This document shows positions 21,872-33,585 of a stretch of DNA of 64,000 nucleotides, in pieces. The position numbers and the translations under genes are program-made. The notes under the pieces were generated by a model. That model had not been told where the DNA came from and searched no databases. It saw only the letters and a list, made by a program, of their open reading frames with translations. This stretch comes from Bretschneidera sinensis (lineage: Eukaryota > Streptophyta > Magnoliopsida > Brassicales > Akaniaceae): NCBI GenBank assembly GCA_023935145.1, contig CM043703.1, positions 26,187,727 to 26,251,726 of the forward strand. Reading direction: 5' to 3'. How positions within the stretch are numbered: position 1 is the stretch's first letter; every line of letters begins with the position of its first letter.

Positions 21872-22594
21872 ATGGCAACACCGCCGCCTGCTTCACCACC
21901 TAGCGGGAGCCCACGTGAAACGGTGCCTAGGCCCTCCATCTCCCTCCAACAGCCATCAAACAAAAGAGGACCATCAAAGTCAACAAAGCTGTTCCGCCGC
22001 TTACGCTCCGTTTTCCAGTCGTTTCCGATCATCACGCCGATGTGCAAGATACCCGTGATATCTCTCCACAACAGCCAAATCCATGGTGGGACCCGGATGA
22101 CCGGAACCCTATTCGGGTACCGGAAAGCAAGGATAAACTTGGCCATTCAGGAAAACCCTAGGTCTCTCCCCGTTTTATTACTGGAGCTTGCAATCCCTAC
22201 AGGGAAGCTTCTTCAAGATCTTGGGATGGGGGCTGTTAGGATTGCTTTGGAGTGTGAAAAAAAGCCAACAGAGAAGATAAAAATCATAGATGAGTCTGGT
22301 TGGACATTGTATTGTAATGGTAGAAAATCAGGTTATGGGGTGAAGAGAGACCCAACTGAGGATGATTTGTTAGTAATGCAAATGATACATGCGATTTCAA
22401 TGGGTGCAGGTGTCCTGCCAACCGATTCAGCGACGTCGGACCCCAAAGATGGAGAGTTAACGTTCATGCGAGCCAATTTTGAACGTGTTGTTGGGTCCAA
22501 AGATTCAGAAGACTTATCACATGATGAAATCCTTATGGAAACAGTTGGCCTGAACTCAGCATATTCTTTGTCAGGATCTGATGATATGAATTGA
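21872..22594 (+). CDS. MIZU-KUSSEI1-like protein (MIZ1/DUF617 family) with aberrant C-terminus
   Basis: Single-exon, 240 aa. After a Pro/Ser-rich N-terminus (1-35) and a basic segment (FRRLRSVF), the MIZ1 domain runs from about 76 to 213: TGTLFGYRK, FAIQ-like AIQENPRSLPVLLLEL, MGAVRIALECEK, WTLYCNGRKSGYG, DDLLVMQ, SMGAGVLP, DGELTFMR and FERVVGSKDSE. The founding member MIZ1 acts in root hydrotropism; other members are mostly uncharacterised. In the family KDSE is normally followed by a short end with MNPDG and GPELS; here an unrelated stretch of about 27 residues follows and the frame ends DDMN-stop. A TGAAT direct repeat sits at that stop (22586-22595). The start is the ATG after an in-frame upstream TTG/ATG stretch, chosen because MATPPP is conserved in copy C. 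It could be a functional variant or an early-stage pseudogene. Confidence 0.8.
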   Translation: MATPPPASPPSGSPRETVPRPSISLQQPSNKRGPSKSTKLFRRLRSVFQSFPIITPMCKIPVISLHNSQIHGGTRMTGTLFGYRKARINLAIQENPRSLPVLLLELAIPTGKLLQDLGMGAVRIALECEKKPTEKIKIIDESGWTLYCNGRKSGYGVKRDPTEDDLLVMQMIHAISMGAGVLPTDSATSDPKDGELTFMRANFERVVGSKDSEDLSHDEILMETVGLNSAYSLSGSDDMN

Positions 22595-23855
22595 ATCCTG
22601 ATGGGGTGATTTTTCATGGGTGCAAAAGAATTGAAGGAGATCATCGATCACCAAGTTTTCTTATTTGAAAAACGGTACATCAGTACGCTAAGGATCATGC
22701 AACTTTTGGCTCAGTGGATATTCCCTCAACTCATAAGTAATCGGATGTCTGCCTTAATATTTGATAGATCAGGTCATCGATACAGAGAGTTGTTTTGTGG
22801 ATGAGAGAAATAGAAGTAAATTAGATATCTCTGTAATTAAAAAATCAACCATTGATCTCTCTTTCTGTGGGATTCAGTATTTGATCAAAGGGAAAATGTA
22901 ATATCACATTAAACCGTGATAAAGATCTTGTAATTCTGAAACCCAAAAAGGGAAAACGCGTAACATCTAATGTAAAGAAAAATTGGAAGGAGAGAATTTT
23001 TAGTTGGGATTAATTGCTTTGTGCATGCATGATCAATTTGTCTTCCCATTCTTGCTTAAAAAAACTAGCGTGGCATTCATAATCTCATTAAAAAGAAACA
23101 TTTTCCCCTTTTTTTATAAATCACATAAGTATATATAAATAAAATGAACCTTATAGATGGTATAAAATCTGTCAGGTGGAGGTGGTTTGTATACTGATGA
23201 ATTAGTGTATCAGTGGTTATAGCTCTAGTTATATTGAAAGATTTTGTTAAATTATGAATTTACTATCTATACTTTGGAAGGTGAAATTATTTTACTTCTT
23301 ATACTTTCAATTATTGTTTCAATTTAATACATAAACTTCGAAAATCATCCCAATCAAACTTAGCTTTCTAGTCAAGATTTCGTCAACTTAGTAATAAAAA
23401 TCCACGTAGACGCCATGTAGAACATCAGATATACGTTATTCTTTGACTTCATTTCCATTTAGATACATAATGAACCCTAATTTTCCCTCTCCCCCATTCT
23501 TAATCCTAATTAGAGAGACCTAAGAATTCTGCAAAATCAAAGAGATCAAAATAATCTCACCCTCAAAGTACAAAAAATAAATTTATAATTTAATTACAGA
23601 TTTTAGTGCCCATTGTTATAAGTTTTGTTAAGTTTAGAATGACTTATCTATTTACATCGGCAATATGGGAAATATGTACACCATAGAATTAACCAGTAAA
23701 TTAAACACATGATTATTGGGATTTAATCTAGTAGATCAAACAACCTTTAGGATTGAAATAAACAAATGTTACAACAAATTATGATTGATATGGAATCAAT
23801 GCTGGAATGTGATTATGATCAGCTAATATGGAATCTGTTTTCTGATCAATGCTGG
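22595..23855. other. MIZ1-like 3' flank and intergenic DNA
   Basis: No gene. It matches copy C at 50610-51477 and 54221-54640 with small indels. Similarity ends in CTGATCAATGCTGG, where the LTR of element 2 starts. Confidence 0.65.
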
Positions 23856-24380
23856 TGATGGAGCCCATAAAACCCTCATCCAATAAGACTTCGACACGTA
23901 GGATCTGGTTTCACGAATGGGAGGATAACACGTGTCCAGCCTCTACAGCATGTTAGGGCATACGTGGAATAAGCAAATCACGCTATCGCCACGTTTGAGC
24001 GCGATTAGCAGGCCTAACCTCTTCTAAAACACGCGACCCTCTGAACACGCAATTGAGACATGTAGCCAGAGGCCTGAAATCACAAGGACGAGACCATCCT
24101 TCCCCCACGTGGCCAATCTCCGTCTGGAACGCTATTTATAGCCTAAGGTATGAACATTCGGGACATGACACTTTTCACTTCACAAAGAATCTGCACTTCT
24201 CTACTTTAAAATTAACCCTCGGCCTCGTCCTAACTAGAACATCGGAGCGCCCTTGGAAGTCTCCCGCTCCCTTCCTTTCGAGAGTCCTTTAGTTCACTTC
24301 CGTTCACTTGTGCAGGGCCCGAGAAGTCAACCCAAATCCTAAAAATTCAGCATCACGTCAGCAACTATTTTTCGGCATCA
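23856..24380 (+). repeat. 5' LTR of element 2, 525 bp
   Basis: Begins TGATGGAGCC and ends TTCGGCATCA. Copy C has uninterrupted sequence at the left border. Promoter-like elements in order: G-box CACGTG at 23929-23934, G-box/ABRE core CACGTGGC at 24106-24113, CCAAT at 24113-24117 and TATTTATAG at 24133-24141. It is unrelated in sequence to the LTRs of element 1. Confidence 0.72.
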
Positions 24381-25260
24381 ATAGATTTAATGCTGTAAAT
24401 GGTCTAGAGGGTCCGTCGAACCGTCGTACATCTTGATTTATGGCATTCTGAAGTTAGGCGGGAGTGGTGTCTCGAGGATGTCCTCCATGAATGGAGGGTC
24501 TTGGATGCTAAGTTCATTCATGATGTTGCATAGGCATTCTGACCCTATCATGTGTCATGCCTTTCCCCTAACTCTTGTGAAGGCCGCAGGTACGTGGTAT
24601 TCACGTTTGAAGCCAGGAAGCATTGGCAACTTCAGAGAGCTCAGTTACGCCTTTGCCTACCACTTCCTCAGCAGTAAGGGGCCGAAGAAGACCTCAGAAA
24701 GCCTGTTCAATATTGTTTAACACTGAGGAGAGAGGCTCCGAGCCTACATATCCAGGTTCAATACGGCTGCATGGGAAATCCCAGACCTCGACTCGAATGT
24801 CTAGATGCTAGCATTCAAAAATGGGTTAAGGTCGGGGATCTTCAATTCCAAACTCACCAGGCATTCGCCTAAAGACACTAACGAAATCTTGGCTCGGGCC
24901 GAGAAATATATGCTAGCAGAAGATGATCAAGCCTTCAGAAGGGAAAGAGAATGAGAAACGGAAAAGAAAAAGAAAGATTTTGACCCTTAGAGAGGAGCGG
25001 TCAAGAGGCCCCACCAAGAAAGTAGGTATAAACCCCACTCCCAGCTCGAAAACTTCACTCCCCTCAATAAAACCCGGACCAACGTCCTGATGCAGCTTCA
25101 AGATAAGTCGAACCTCTAGTGGCCACCCAAGACACCGTACCTCGATGAGGACCGGAGGAAGTGGTGTCGATTCCACAAGAACCACGGGCAAGATACTGAG
25201 GAGTGCCATAGCCTGAAGGTAAGATCGAGGCCCTCATCAGCCGGGGGCATCTGAAAGAGT
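24381..25260 (+). pseudogene. gag of element 2, with an inverted segment
   Basis: 24381 to about 24531 matches element 1 gag only in antisense: read on the minus strand it gives IQDPPFMEDILETPLPPNFR and later STDPLDHLQH. From about 24520 the sense strand resumes with LHRHSDPIMCHAFP, GTWYSRLKPG and FLSSKGPKK. The zinc knuckle (CRFHKNHGQDTEEC, about 25145-25190) has Gln where the second His is expected. Several stops interrupt the frame. Confidence 0.75.
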
Positions 25261-25400
25261 TTACAAGATCTCGGGAGAGAGAGACGTCCGTCTATCCAAG
25301 GGGGTACTCCAGACGCCCTCTTCCCTCACAGCAAGAACGACAAGACTCTCAAAATAACTTCAAGACCAGTCAGAACGAGCCTAATCAAAGGAACCAAGAG

Positions 25401-27500
25401 GTGGCAACCATGGCCCGAGTCATCAAGATAATCTACAAAGGCTTGGCGACTGAAGGAGGCATGGAACAGAGCAGCAAGGCGTATACCAGAGCCGTGGCCT
25501 CCGTTAGTCGCCCCCACAAGGGAAAGAAGTCAGGTCTAGTTATCTCTTTCACGGAAGATGACTTGAAAGGTGTGCAAACCCCTCATGATGACGTAGTGGT
25601 GGTTTCTCTCCTAGTGGCCAATCATGAAGTAAGACATGTCCTAATTGACAACAGGAGCTCAGTGAACATCTTGTTCTATGATGCCTTCCAGTATATGGAA
25701 CTGAAAGACGAGCGCTTAGAGCCGATCTTTATGGTTTTAGTGGATCCCCTGTATTCGTAGAGGGAAGCATAGTCATCCTCATTATTACAGGAACAGCGCC
25801 ACAAACAACCACTGTGCAAACCACCTTCTTGGTAGTCAAGCAGCCTTCCTCTTACAATATGATCATCGACTGGCTTACCCTCAACAAGCTGAAGGCTGTT
25901 GTCTCCACTTATCATCTTAAAGTCAAATTCCCTACCAGTGAAGGGGTGGGGGTAGGCGTGGTAAGAGGAGATCAGTGAGCTTCTCGGTCATGCTATCTGA
26001 ATGCCATTAAGGAAGGGAAAAAGACCGAAGCCCTGCCTCTCGAGGTGGAAGACCTTAGAGACGAGATGAAATCTCCAAGGGAGCGGCCCGTAGAAGAGTT
26101 GACTTCAGTGCTCCTCAGAGAGGATCCCTCCCGAACCATCCAAATCGAATCAAATCTCCGCAAAATTCACAGAGAATAGCTCATCTCTCTACTCAAGAAG
26201 AACCAGGACCTGTTTGCCTGGTCTGCATCGGACATGCTTGGAATCAACCCCAGAACTATCTAACACCACCTGAACATAGATTCGAAACACAAACCAGTCA
26301 TTCAGAAAAGAAAAGAAAAAAGAACTTTCGCCTCGGAATGCCAGGTTGCCATCAAGACAGAAGTGGATAAGTTGCTTGAGGTCGGCTTCATTCGAGAAGC
26401 AAAGTACCCCGACTGGGTGTCTAATGTGGTGATGGTTCGAAAAGCCAACGGCAAGTGGCGAATCTGCATCGACTTCACCAACCTGAACAAGACCTGCCCC
26501 AAAGATAGTTTTCCCCTGTCTCGGATCGACCAGCTGGTAGATGCTACTTCTGGGCACTAGCTTCTCACCTTCATGGATGCATATTTCGGCTACAATCAAA
26601 TCCTTATGTATGAGCCTGACAGGACAAGACTGCATTTGTCACCGATCAAGGATTGTACTGCTACAAAGTCATGCCCTTCGAACTCAAAAAATGCTGGCGC
26701 AACCTATCAAAGGTTGGTAAACAAGATCTTCAAGGAACAGATTGGGCAGAACTTGGAAGTCTATGTAGACGACATGTTGGTTAAGAGTACCGAAGCACAA
26801 GACCATGGATCCGACCTAGAAGAGGCTTTTGGGGTACTGCGAAAACACAAGATGAAGTTGAACCCGGTGAAGTGTGCATTCGAGGTAACTAGGGGGAAGT
26901 TTTTAGGCTTCATGGTCACCCAAAAGAGAATAGAAGCCAGCACGGAGAAGATAAAGGCCATCCTCGATATGGCTCCTCCTAAGTCCATAAAAGAGGTACA
27001 GTGGCTTACAGGGCAGGTAGTAGCCTGAAGTTTTTTATGTCTAAATCCGTGGAAAGATGTCTACCTTTCTTTCAAGCCATCAAGAAGGCGTGGGATTTTG
27101 CTTGGACAGAGGATTGTCAGAAAGCATTCGAGGAGCTGAAAAAGTACCTGAGCTTGCCCTTGCTCCTAACCAAACCGCTCCCATGTGAGGAATCATTCCT
27201 ATATCTGTTAGCTGGACAAAACGTTGTGGCCCCTGTCTTGATCCGAGAAGAGGAAGGCATTCAAAAACCCATTTATTGCGTTAGTAAGACCTTCCATGAA
27301 GCAGAGGTAAGGTATCCGCCTATAGAAAAAATAGTTCTCGCCCTCATAATAGTTGCGAGGAAACTTCGACCGTATTTTCAAGAGAACACTATCATCCTCC
27401 TGACTGACCAGCCCTTGAGGCAAGTCCTGCACAACTCAAGTATTTCCAAGAGAATGGTAAAGTGATCAGTAGAACTCGGGGAGTTCGATATTCGATACCA
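25401..27500 (+). pseudogene. Protease, RT and RT-linked RNase H of element 2
   Basis: The protease site reads LIDNRSSVNILF (Gly of the DNG/DTG loop replaced by Arg). RT is recognisable by YPDWVSNVVMV, RICIDFTNLNKTCPKD, NAGATYQRL and an intact YVDDMLV box, then KFLGFMVT. The RNase H tether follows with IQKPIYCVSK, YPPIEKI and LLTDQPLRQVL. Frameshifts and stops separate these blocks, so no polyprotein can be made. Confidence 0.82.
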
Positions 27501-27579
27501 CTCCCGTAAAGCAATCAAAGGTCAGGCCCTGACAGACTTTATCGTTGAAACGACTCTCCCTATAGATCTGAGCGAAGAA

Positions 27580-29215
27580 AATAGAGTAATGCCAGACGAA
27601 CCGCCTCCAAGATGTACCCTCTATATAGACGGATCCTCAAACATTGTGGAGTGCAGAGCAGGGCTCATCCTCTGTAGCCCGGATGGGTTCGTAGTCGAGT
27701 ACACCTTGAGATTCAAGTTCAAAACCTCCAACAACGAAGCTGACTATGAGGCCCTGCTCGTGGGTTTGAAATTAGCATAAGCACTGACCGTCGAGGTTCT
27801 ATAGGTTTATAGTGACTCACAGTTGATAGTAGGTCAAGTTACAAGGGAATTTGAGGCCTGGGGAAAGAAAATCGCCCGGTACCTCGAGAATTCATCGCCA
27901 GGTTCAAAATGTTTCGGATAACTCATGTCCTACGAACGAAAAACTAAAAAGCAGATGCTTTAGCCAAGTTGGCCTCATCTCAGCACCTTGAGCCGACCCA
28001 AGCAGTGTACCTGGAAACTCTTTCTGCCCCAAGCATAGACGAAACCTCGGTCCTGCTCGTAATGGGAGAAGAGACATGGATGGGCCTAATTCTCCGCTAC
28101 TTAATAGATGGGGAAGTCCCCGAACAAAATAGCGAAGCAAAGAAGTTAATCTCCCATGCCTCACGATATATGATCATAGATGTACAATTATATAAAAGGG
28201 CTCTGACTATGCCCTACTTGAGGTGCCTCAACTCGATTAAAGCCGACTACGCTCTCTGAGAGGTCCACGAGGGAATAAGTGGAAATCTCTTAGGGGCCCG
28301 AGCCTTAGCCTTCAAAGTTCTCTGACAAGGGTATTATTGGCCCAAAATGAGATAAAATGCGACAGATTTGGTCGAAAAATGCAAAAATTGTCAACAGTAC
28401 TCTCCTGTGCTGCATCAACCATCCAACCCCCTCACCTCGATCACCAATCCTCTCCCCTTCGACATGTGGGGAATGGACATTCTTGGCCTATTCACCACGA
28501 CCTTCGGACAAAAAAAAACATCTCATCGTGGCTATCGATTACTTCACCAAGTGGATCGAAGCAGAGCCACTAGACAGTATCACAGATCATCAAACCCAAA
28601 ACTTCGATTAGAAGTTGATCACCGATAACAAAAATCAATTTGATAGCTCTCAGTTTAAAACATTTTGTTAAGACCTTCGCATGGAACATCGATTCTCGAC
28701 CGTCGGGTATGCGCAAGCTAATGGTCAGGCCGAACTAACCAACAGGACACTTCTCCAAGGTATTAAGAAGAGACTTGACGAAGCCGATAAGCAATGGGCC
28801 GACTAACTCTCTAATGTTCTCTAGGCCTATCGAACGACTGTTCGCACTCCAACGAGGGAAACCTGGTTCTTCATGACGTACGGTTCGGAAGCCATCATCC
28901 CCCTTGATATCAAAATACCGTCGATGTGCGTGCGATACTTCGAACCAAGTAACAACGAGAAAGGTTTACGAATGAACGCCAACTTAGTTGACGAAGCCTG
29001 AGACAAAGCCTAGATCCGCTTAGCTGCATATCAACAAAGGACTGCCCAGTACTACAATTCTTGAGTTCAAAGCAGGAATTCAAATTGCAAGACCTCATCC
29101 TTCCGAAAAGTGAAGTATCCCGTCCTCGGTAAACAGGAAAACTCGTTCCTGATTAGGAAGGCCCGTGCAGAATCCGAAAAGTTTGCCAGGTTGGCACCTT
29201 CGAACTTGAAGAGTT
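27580..29215 (+). pseudogene. Archaeal-type RNase H and integrase of element 2
   Basis: The second RNase H starts at CTLYIDGSS, with NNEADYEALLVGLKLA and VYSDSQLIVGQ. Integrase shows CKNCQQY, MWGMDILG, IDYFTKWIEAEPL, ITDNKNQF (Gly of TDNG replaced), ANGQAELTN, LLQGIKKRLDEADKQW and YGSEAIIPLDI. Stops occur throughout, most of them consistent with C-to-T or G-to-A changes. Confidence 0.8.
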
Positions 29216-29379
29216 AGATGGCAAACCCGTCCCACGTACTTGAAATACAAAAAATGTTCGTAAATTCTATCAGTAACAAGAAGTGTAAAAAAGAGAAACA
29301 AATAAATGAGAAACTCGGATTCATAAAACACCAATTTCATTTAATAAACTTTCGATTACAAAAAAAAAGGAGACGAGGG

Positions 29380-30272
29380 CACTATCGGCCTCCAGATACA
29401 AAAAGAAAACAAAAAACTATGCTAATCCTTCCGATGAGCTCCATCCCTAGGAGCCTCTTGTGGCTAGGCGTCAGCAGTATCATCGGCATCCCCACCCGCA
29501 GCAACAACATCTTTCTCTGATGAAGACTCAAGCTCGAGGCTAGAAAAGTCAACCTCTGGGAAGAGGGCCTCGGTTTCCTCTTGGCCTCATTGAAGCCTTT
29601 GAGGAACTGAACCCCAGCCTCCTCCATCAAGGCCTCCTTATCCTTAGCCGTCTTGCACGAGGCCTTGGCCGTCTTTGCCCGAGCCATGTCCCTCTCTACT
29701 CTAAGGGTATCCTCAGCTTGACAACGGTGATCCCTTTCCATAACGGCATCCTCTTTGGCCCTCTCAGTCGTCTCGAAAGAGGAGAAAAGTGCTCGGACAA
29801 GCTCCCAAGTCTCATCAAGCTTCTATTTGACCGAGCACTTGCACTGCACCGAGCAAGAACACCAACGAGGACACCAGTCTGAAACAGGCACAGGAAGCGT
29901 TATAAAAAACAGTTGAGAAATTTAAAAAACTGATAAATTGAAGGGGAAAATGACCATACCTGAGAGGTCATGGCCTCTACTGCCGAGCACAACCCCTCGA
30001 AGAGCTTCTTGGAGAGCTCCAGCATGTCACTGGGAAGGATCCCTATGAGGAGGTGCTCTCAGGCGACTCTCGGGTGCGCAAACACTGAGTCATCCACCTT
30101 TAGTGCCTACCGAGGCACGAAGGTAACAGAAGCACCGGACCCTTCCCTAGACAATGAAGGGCCCTGAGAATGAGCCGGATCCGCTGCAGCAGCCCTCGAC
30201 TCTGGGACGGGAGGCCTCAAAGGGCTCTCTACTACAATAAGCACCGGGATTGAAGCCCAAGCCTTCTTCTTA
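29380..30272 (-). pseudogene. Antisense extra gene of element 2, exons 2-3 only
   Basis: Counterpart of the gene at 3611-5725. The minus strand gives an exon with ALKVDDSVFAHPRVARKHL and LCSAVEAMTSQ, a GT-AG intron at 29958-29879, then a Glu/Ala/Lys-rich coiled-coil exon (about 29878-29420). The intron position matches the GC-AG intron of element 1, which supports the splice model there. Exon 1 with the conserved domain is missing because the element stops at 30272. Confidence 0.65.
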
Positions 30273-31140
30273 TTTTGCGCAAGAACAGTGTTTTTCATTT
30301 GATAAGTATCCATCCGTATTTTCACCACTTAATACCTCAAATCGCGACCCCTTATTTTCCTCTGCCTCTTTCTGATTTTGATTCCCTTCCTCTTTTGTCT
30401 TCTTTGTATTACGGCTAAAAGTTCTCTTTGGAACCATCATCCAGAGTCCAAAATCTTCACTTTCCTTTTCTAGCTGCTCATCCTTGACCACCATGGTCGT
30501 TTCTGAGTTGTCCCCAGCTTCCTAAGCTTTCACTTGCTCTGCCTTTTTTTTGGCTCTGAAATATAGGGAAATCAGTAATATTATGTCCTGATCGCCAATA
30601 GTGGGAGCATATGAGTTTTAATCCCTCATATTCAACGCGCTGCCACACCCCATCAACATAGATTTTGGGTACCAGAGGTTTGTTGAGGTCCATCTCAACA
30701 CAAACCTTTGCAAACCGACTCCTTGTCGCATATCATGTATTTAGGTTAACTTTAACTGCTCTCCCAGTTGTGTTCCCCATTGCCATAAAGATTCTCTCTT
30801 GATAATATTCCGTTGGTAATCTTGGGAAACGCACCCACTCTACAGTTTTATCAATCGTTGCTGGTTCTGGCCTAAATCCTGGTGTCCACTTCCTATGAGG
30901 TAGAGTTCAAACACTTGCCACGGACCCTCTTCCTGCACAAAAACATAGTCATCTCGGCAAGTAAACTTGACCAGAAAGAACCCCTCTCCTGACTCCACAA
31001 TAGTATAATCCCCTGTTAGGCGCCATAATCTCAACATCTTCTCCTCTATGTCGTTCATCTATCATGCCTTCTTGGGCATGAGTGAACGTCTGCTTAACCT
31101 TCTTCGTACTCATTTGATCATCCTCTTCACCGGATCTTGT
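30273..31140 (-). pseudogene. L1 LINE ORF1 remnant, left of unit C
   Basis: The minus strand starts at an ATG at 31113 (MSTKKVKQTF), then a DUF4283-like core (LRLWRLTGDYTIVES, FFLVKFTCRDDYVFVQEEGPW) and the MDLNKPLVPKIYVDGVWQR block with a degenerate zinc knuckle. There are frameshifts between blocks. 30273-30755 is nearly identical to 14330-14810, and both remnants lie just left of a duplication unit. Confidence 0.8.
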
Positions 31141-31639
31141 CCGTTGAATTGAGATCGTAGACTTTGTTTATGTGAGACTCTAAGACTGACTTATTGAGTT
31201 ATATATTTATATATGTTTAAATATTGAATTATATATTTAAAAATTTTATTTTTAGAAATTTTGATGATAACTTAATAGAATAAATTAACAGAATAGATAT
31301 AAATATTCTAGATTTTTTATTAATAGTGTCGGCAACAAATTTTAGCCTTACGAAAAAAATAATTACGTTCATATTCATATAAATAAATAACACATCATCA
31401 CATAGAAAAAGCTGCTTCCTGGTGTATTCACATGGAGCATATATATGCATCAAAGCCTCTTCATGTTAGCTATAAACTCATATAACAATCACGTTTGATG
31501 TTCTAGTTTCACTTAAAAAAAGCACAAAACAAAAGAGAAAATACAAATTTGATTGCTAAAGAGAGAAAAAAACTTAAACCCACACGAGAAGTTTTTGTTT
31601 GGGTCTATAAAAAATATATGACATAAAAGTATTTTATTA
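31141..31639. other. AT-rich spacer, no gene seen
   Basis: About 500 bp between the L1 remnant and the start of clear copy C homology. Only short chance ORFs. It is absent from the equivalent place in unit B. Confidence 0.5.
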
Positions 31640-32439
31640 TTAAATAATATAATAGAATAAAAAATTATATTTTATTTTCATTCAAATATAAAATAAATCC
31701 TTGTACTATAAATCTTTCATGGACCTAAACTAAACAAAAAAATTTCGTGTTTAACATCACTTGAAATCCTTTTAAATGCCACTGTCATTAACATAACAGA
31801 AAGCTATGATCATTATTGGTTTTGTTTGGAAAAATATCCGGATATTTTTTTTTTGATAGATAGGAGCACGGATAACTATTAAAAATCATTGATATCTTTC
31901 ATTTGTTTTATATTTAATTTTGAATTATCATCATCTTATATTTTATTATGTGTTTCAATGTTCTTCTTACATTGTAAAAACGATCAATTTATATCTTGTA
32001 TTTTTTACGTGTATCTAATAAATTATTTTGTTGATAATTCTAACAAAATTGATACCGACACACACAAAAATCTTGACTATTAAACATAATAAAAAAATTA
32101 TACACGGATATAAACTTTAGTCAAAATTTTTGTGTGCGGTGATATCAATTTCGTCGAAATTATTATTAAAAAAGTTTATTAAATACATGCTTAAAATATA
32201 ATAAATAAATTGATCATTTTTAAAAAATAAATAAGACATCTAAACACAAAGAAAAAATTATAAAAATGTTTAATAATAATAATCTTTTGATTTTAATCAT
32301 TTTAAGCTATATATCCTCTCTTTGACTTTTTTTACGACCAACCGAAAAAATTCCCACTTATAAAGCGATAAGAGGATAAAGCAAAAATTTGATTATAAAA
32401 ATCTCAACACAATAATTTTAAATTCTAGAACGGTGATGA

Positions 32440-32620
32440 TGATGTTTGGTTCTAATTTAAAATTGATTTTAAATTGAAACATATTTTTATAATTTACCGA
32501 AATTTCATTTTATTAAATAAAAATTAAATATTAATATATGATTTAATTTAATTAAATTTTTAATAAATTTAAAATAAAAAATTATTTAAAATTAATTTTA
32601 AGTTATAACCAAACATCACC
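32440..32620. mobile_element. MITE M3, copy C
   Basis: Same inverted-repeat element as 15625-15802, with TGATGTTTGG ends in opposite orientation. It is slightly longer through an internal TTTAATTTAAT duplication. Confidence 0.72.
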
Positions 32621-33474
32621 GAGATACAGCTTGTAAATTAACGATATCGAAATTAATGTTTCAAAATGTTTAGTCAATTCAAGGAGCCGAAATAATTGTT
32701 GTGTGACCCAAATTGGTAGGAATCAAGTCTCTTTCTTCCGTTGCATAGTTGACAAGTAAAATGTGGGTTGCATGTCTGATTAAAGCAATAATAGACAGAC
32801 ATTTATTGGGACAACAAAACATTTATTGGTTACATTAAGGGCCCAATTTGTCAGTGAAATTAAGGAGAGATTGAATTATTTTAATCCAATGTGAATGGTT
32901 ATATCTCATTTAATTAAAAAGATTTATTATTATTATTATAAAAATAATAATAATAATAATTAAATTTTACGTTTTGTGAAGAAATTAGAGATTGTTAAGG
33001 AAGATAAATATTGCTATAGTATTTTGATACTTAGATTTTTTATCTTATTTTAGTCTCAATCCAATAATCTCATGAACCAAACATAATATTAAGATATTAT
33101 CTTTTTAATTCTTTTTTTATCATAACTTATGTTAATCTTAATCTTATCTTGTTATAATTCTATCCGTACAAGTCCTAAAGAACTGCAAGTTGGATTTTTA
33201 ATTAAACAGTCAATTGTAATAACCCAATTTCAATTAAAACAAATTTGATTTGGTGTGATCTAATAATAACATATGGGATTTTACTTTTTATTGACAAGTA
33301 AAATTGTTAATCTTCTTAATTTTTTTTTTTAATGCTCTCAACGAAAAGAGTTGGTTAGCATGGTACAAGTGGAATTGCATACAGCGAATCCTTTTTTTTC
33401 TCTGTTCTCTCTCCTAAAAAGTGAGCCCAACGGTAACATTCAAAATGTTGTTTCTGTCGGGGTCTCCTTCTCCA

Positions 33475-33585
33475 GCACCGTCGCTCCCCTAGTCTCGTCT
33501 TTTTCGGCACCGTCGCTCCCCCAGTTCGTCTTCTCCGGCACCGTCGCACTCCTTTTTTTAGGCAATGTCGCACCTCTATTGTTTT
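33475..33585 (+). repeat. Imperfect tandem repeat of about 31 bp x 4 in the LINE 5' untranslated region
   Basis: GCACCGTCGCTCC-type units start at 33475, 33507, 33538 and (diverged) 33563 in C/T-rich DNA. It lies in the expected internal-promoter region of the LINE; any promoter function is inference. Confidence 0.6.

Larger units (their letters stand above)
14823..23855. repeat. Segmental duplication, copy B
   Basis: Aligns in order with copy C (31640 to about 54640), allowing for insertions in C and a loss in B between about 16985 and 17325. It carries one sulfotransferase gene, a small ORF and an open MIZ1-like gene. The right edge is cut by the LTR at 23856; the matching C sequence continues to about 54640 and then into metacaspase flank. 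Confidence 0.88.
23856..30272 (+). mobile_element. Decayed Tat-lineage gypsy element (element 2), 5' LTR plus internal region
   Basis: Plus-strand element with one LTR (23856-24380), then gag, protease, RT, dual RNase H, integrase and a reverse-oriented extra gene. The primer binding site and gag N-terminus are lost, a small piece of gag is inverted, and there is no 3' LTR: the element ends abruptly at 30272 against an L1 remnant. Proteins are related to but clearly diverged from element 1. Dozens of stops and several frameshifts show long decay. Confidence 0.85.

Noticed and set aside
22333..22644. Antisense ORF over the MIZ1-like gene
   Set aside because: Shadow of the coding strand, no recognisable domain, not kept in copy C.
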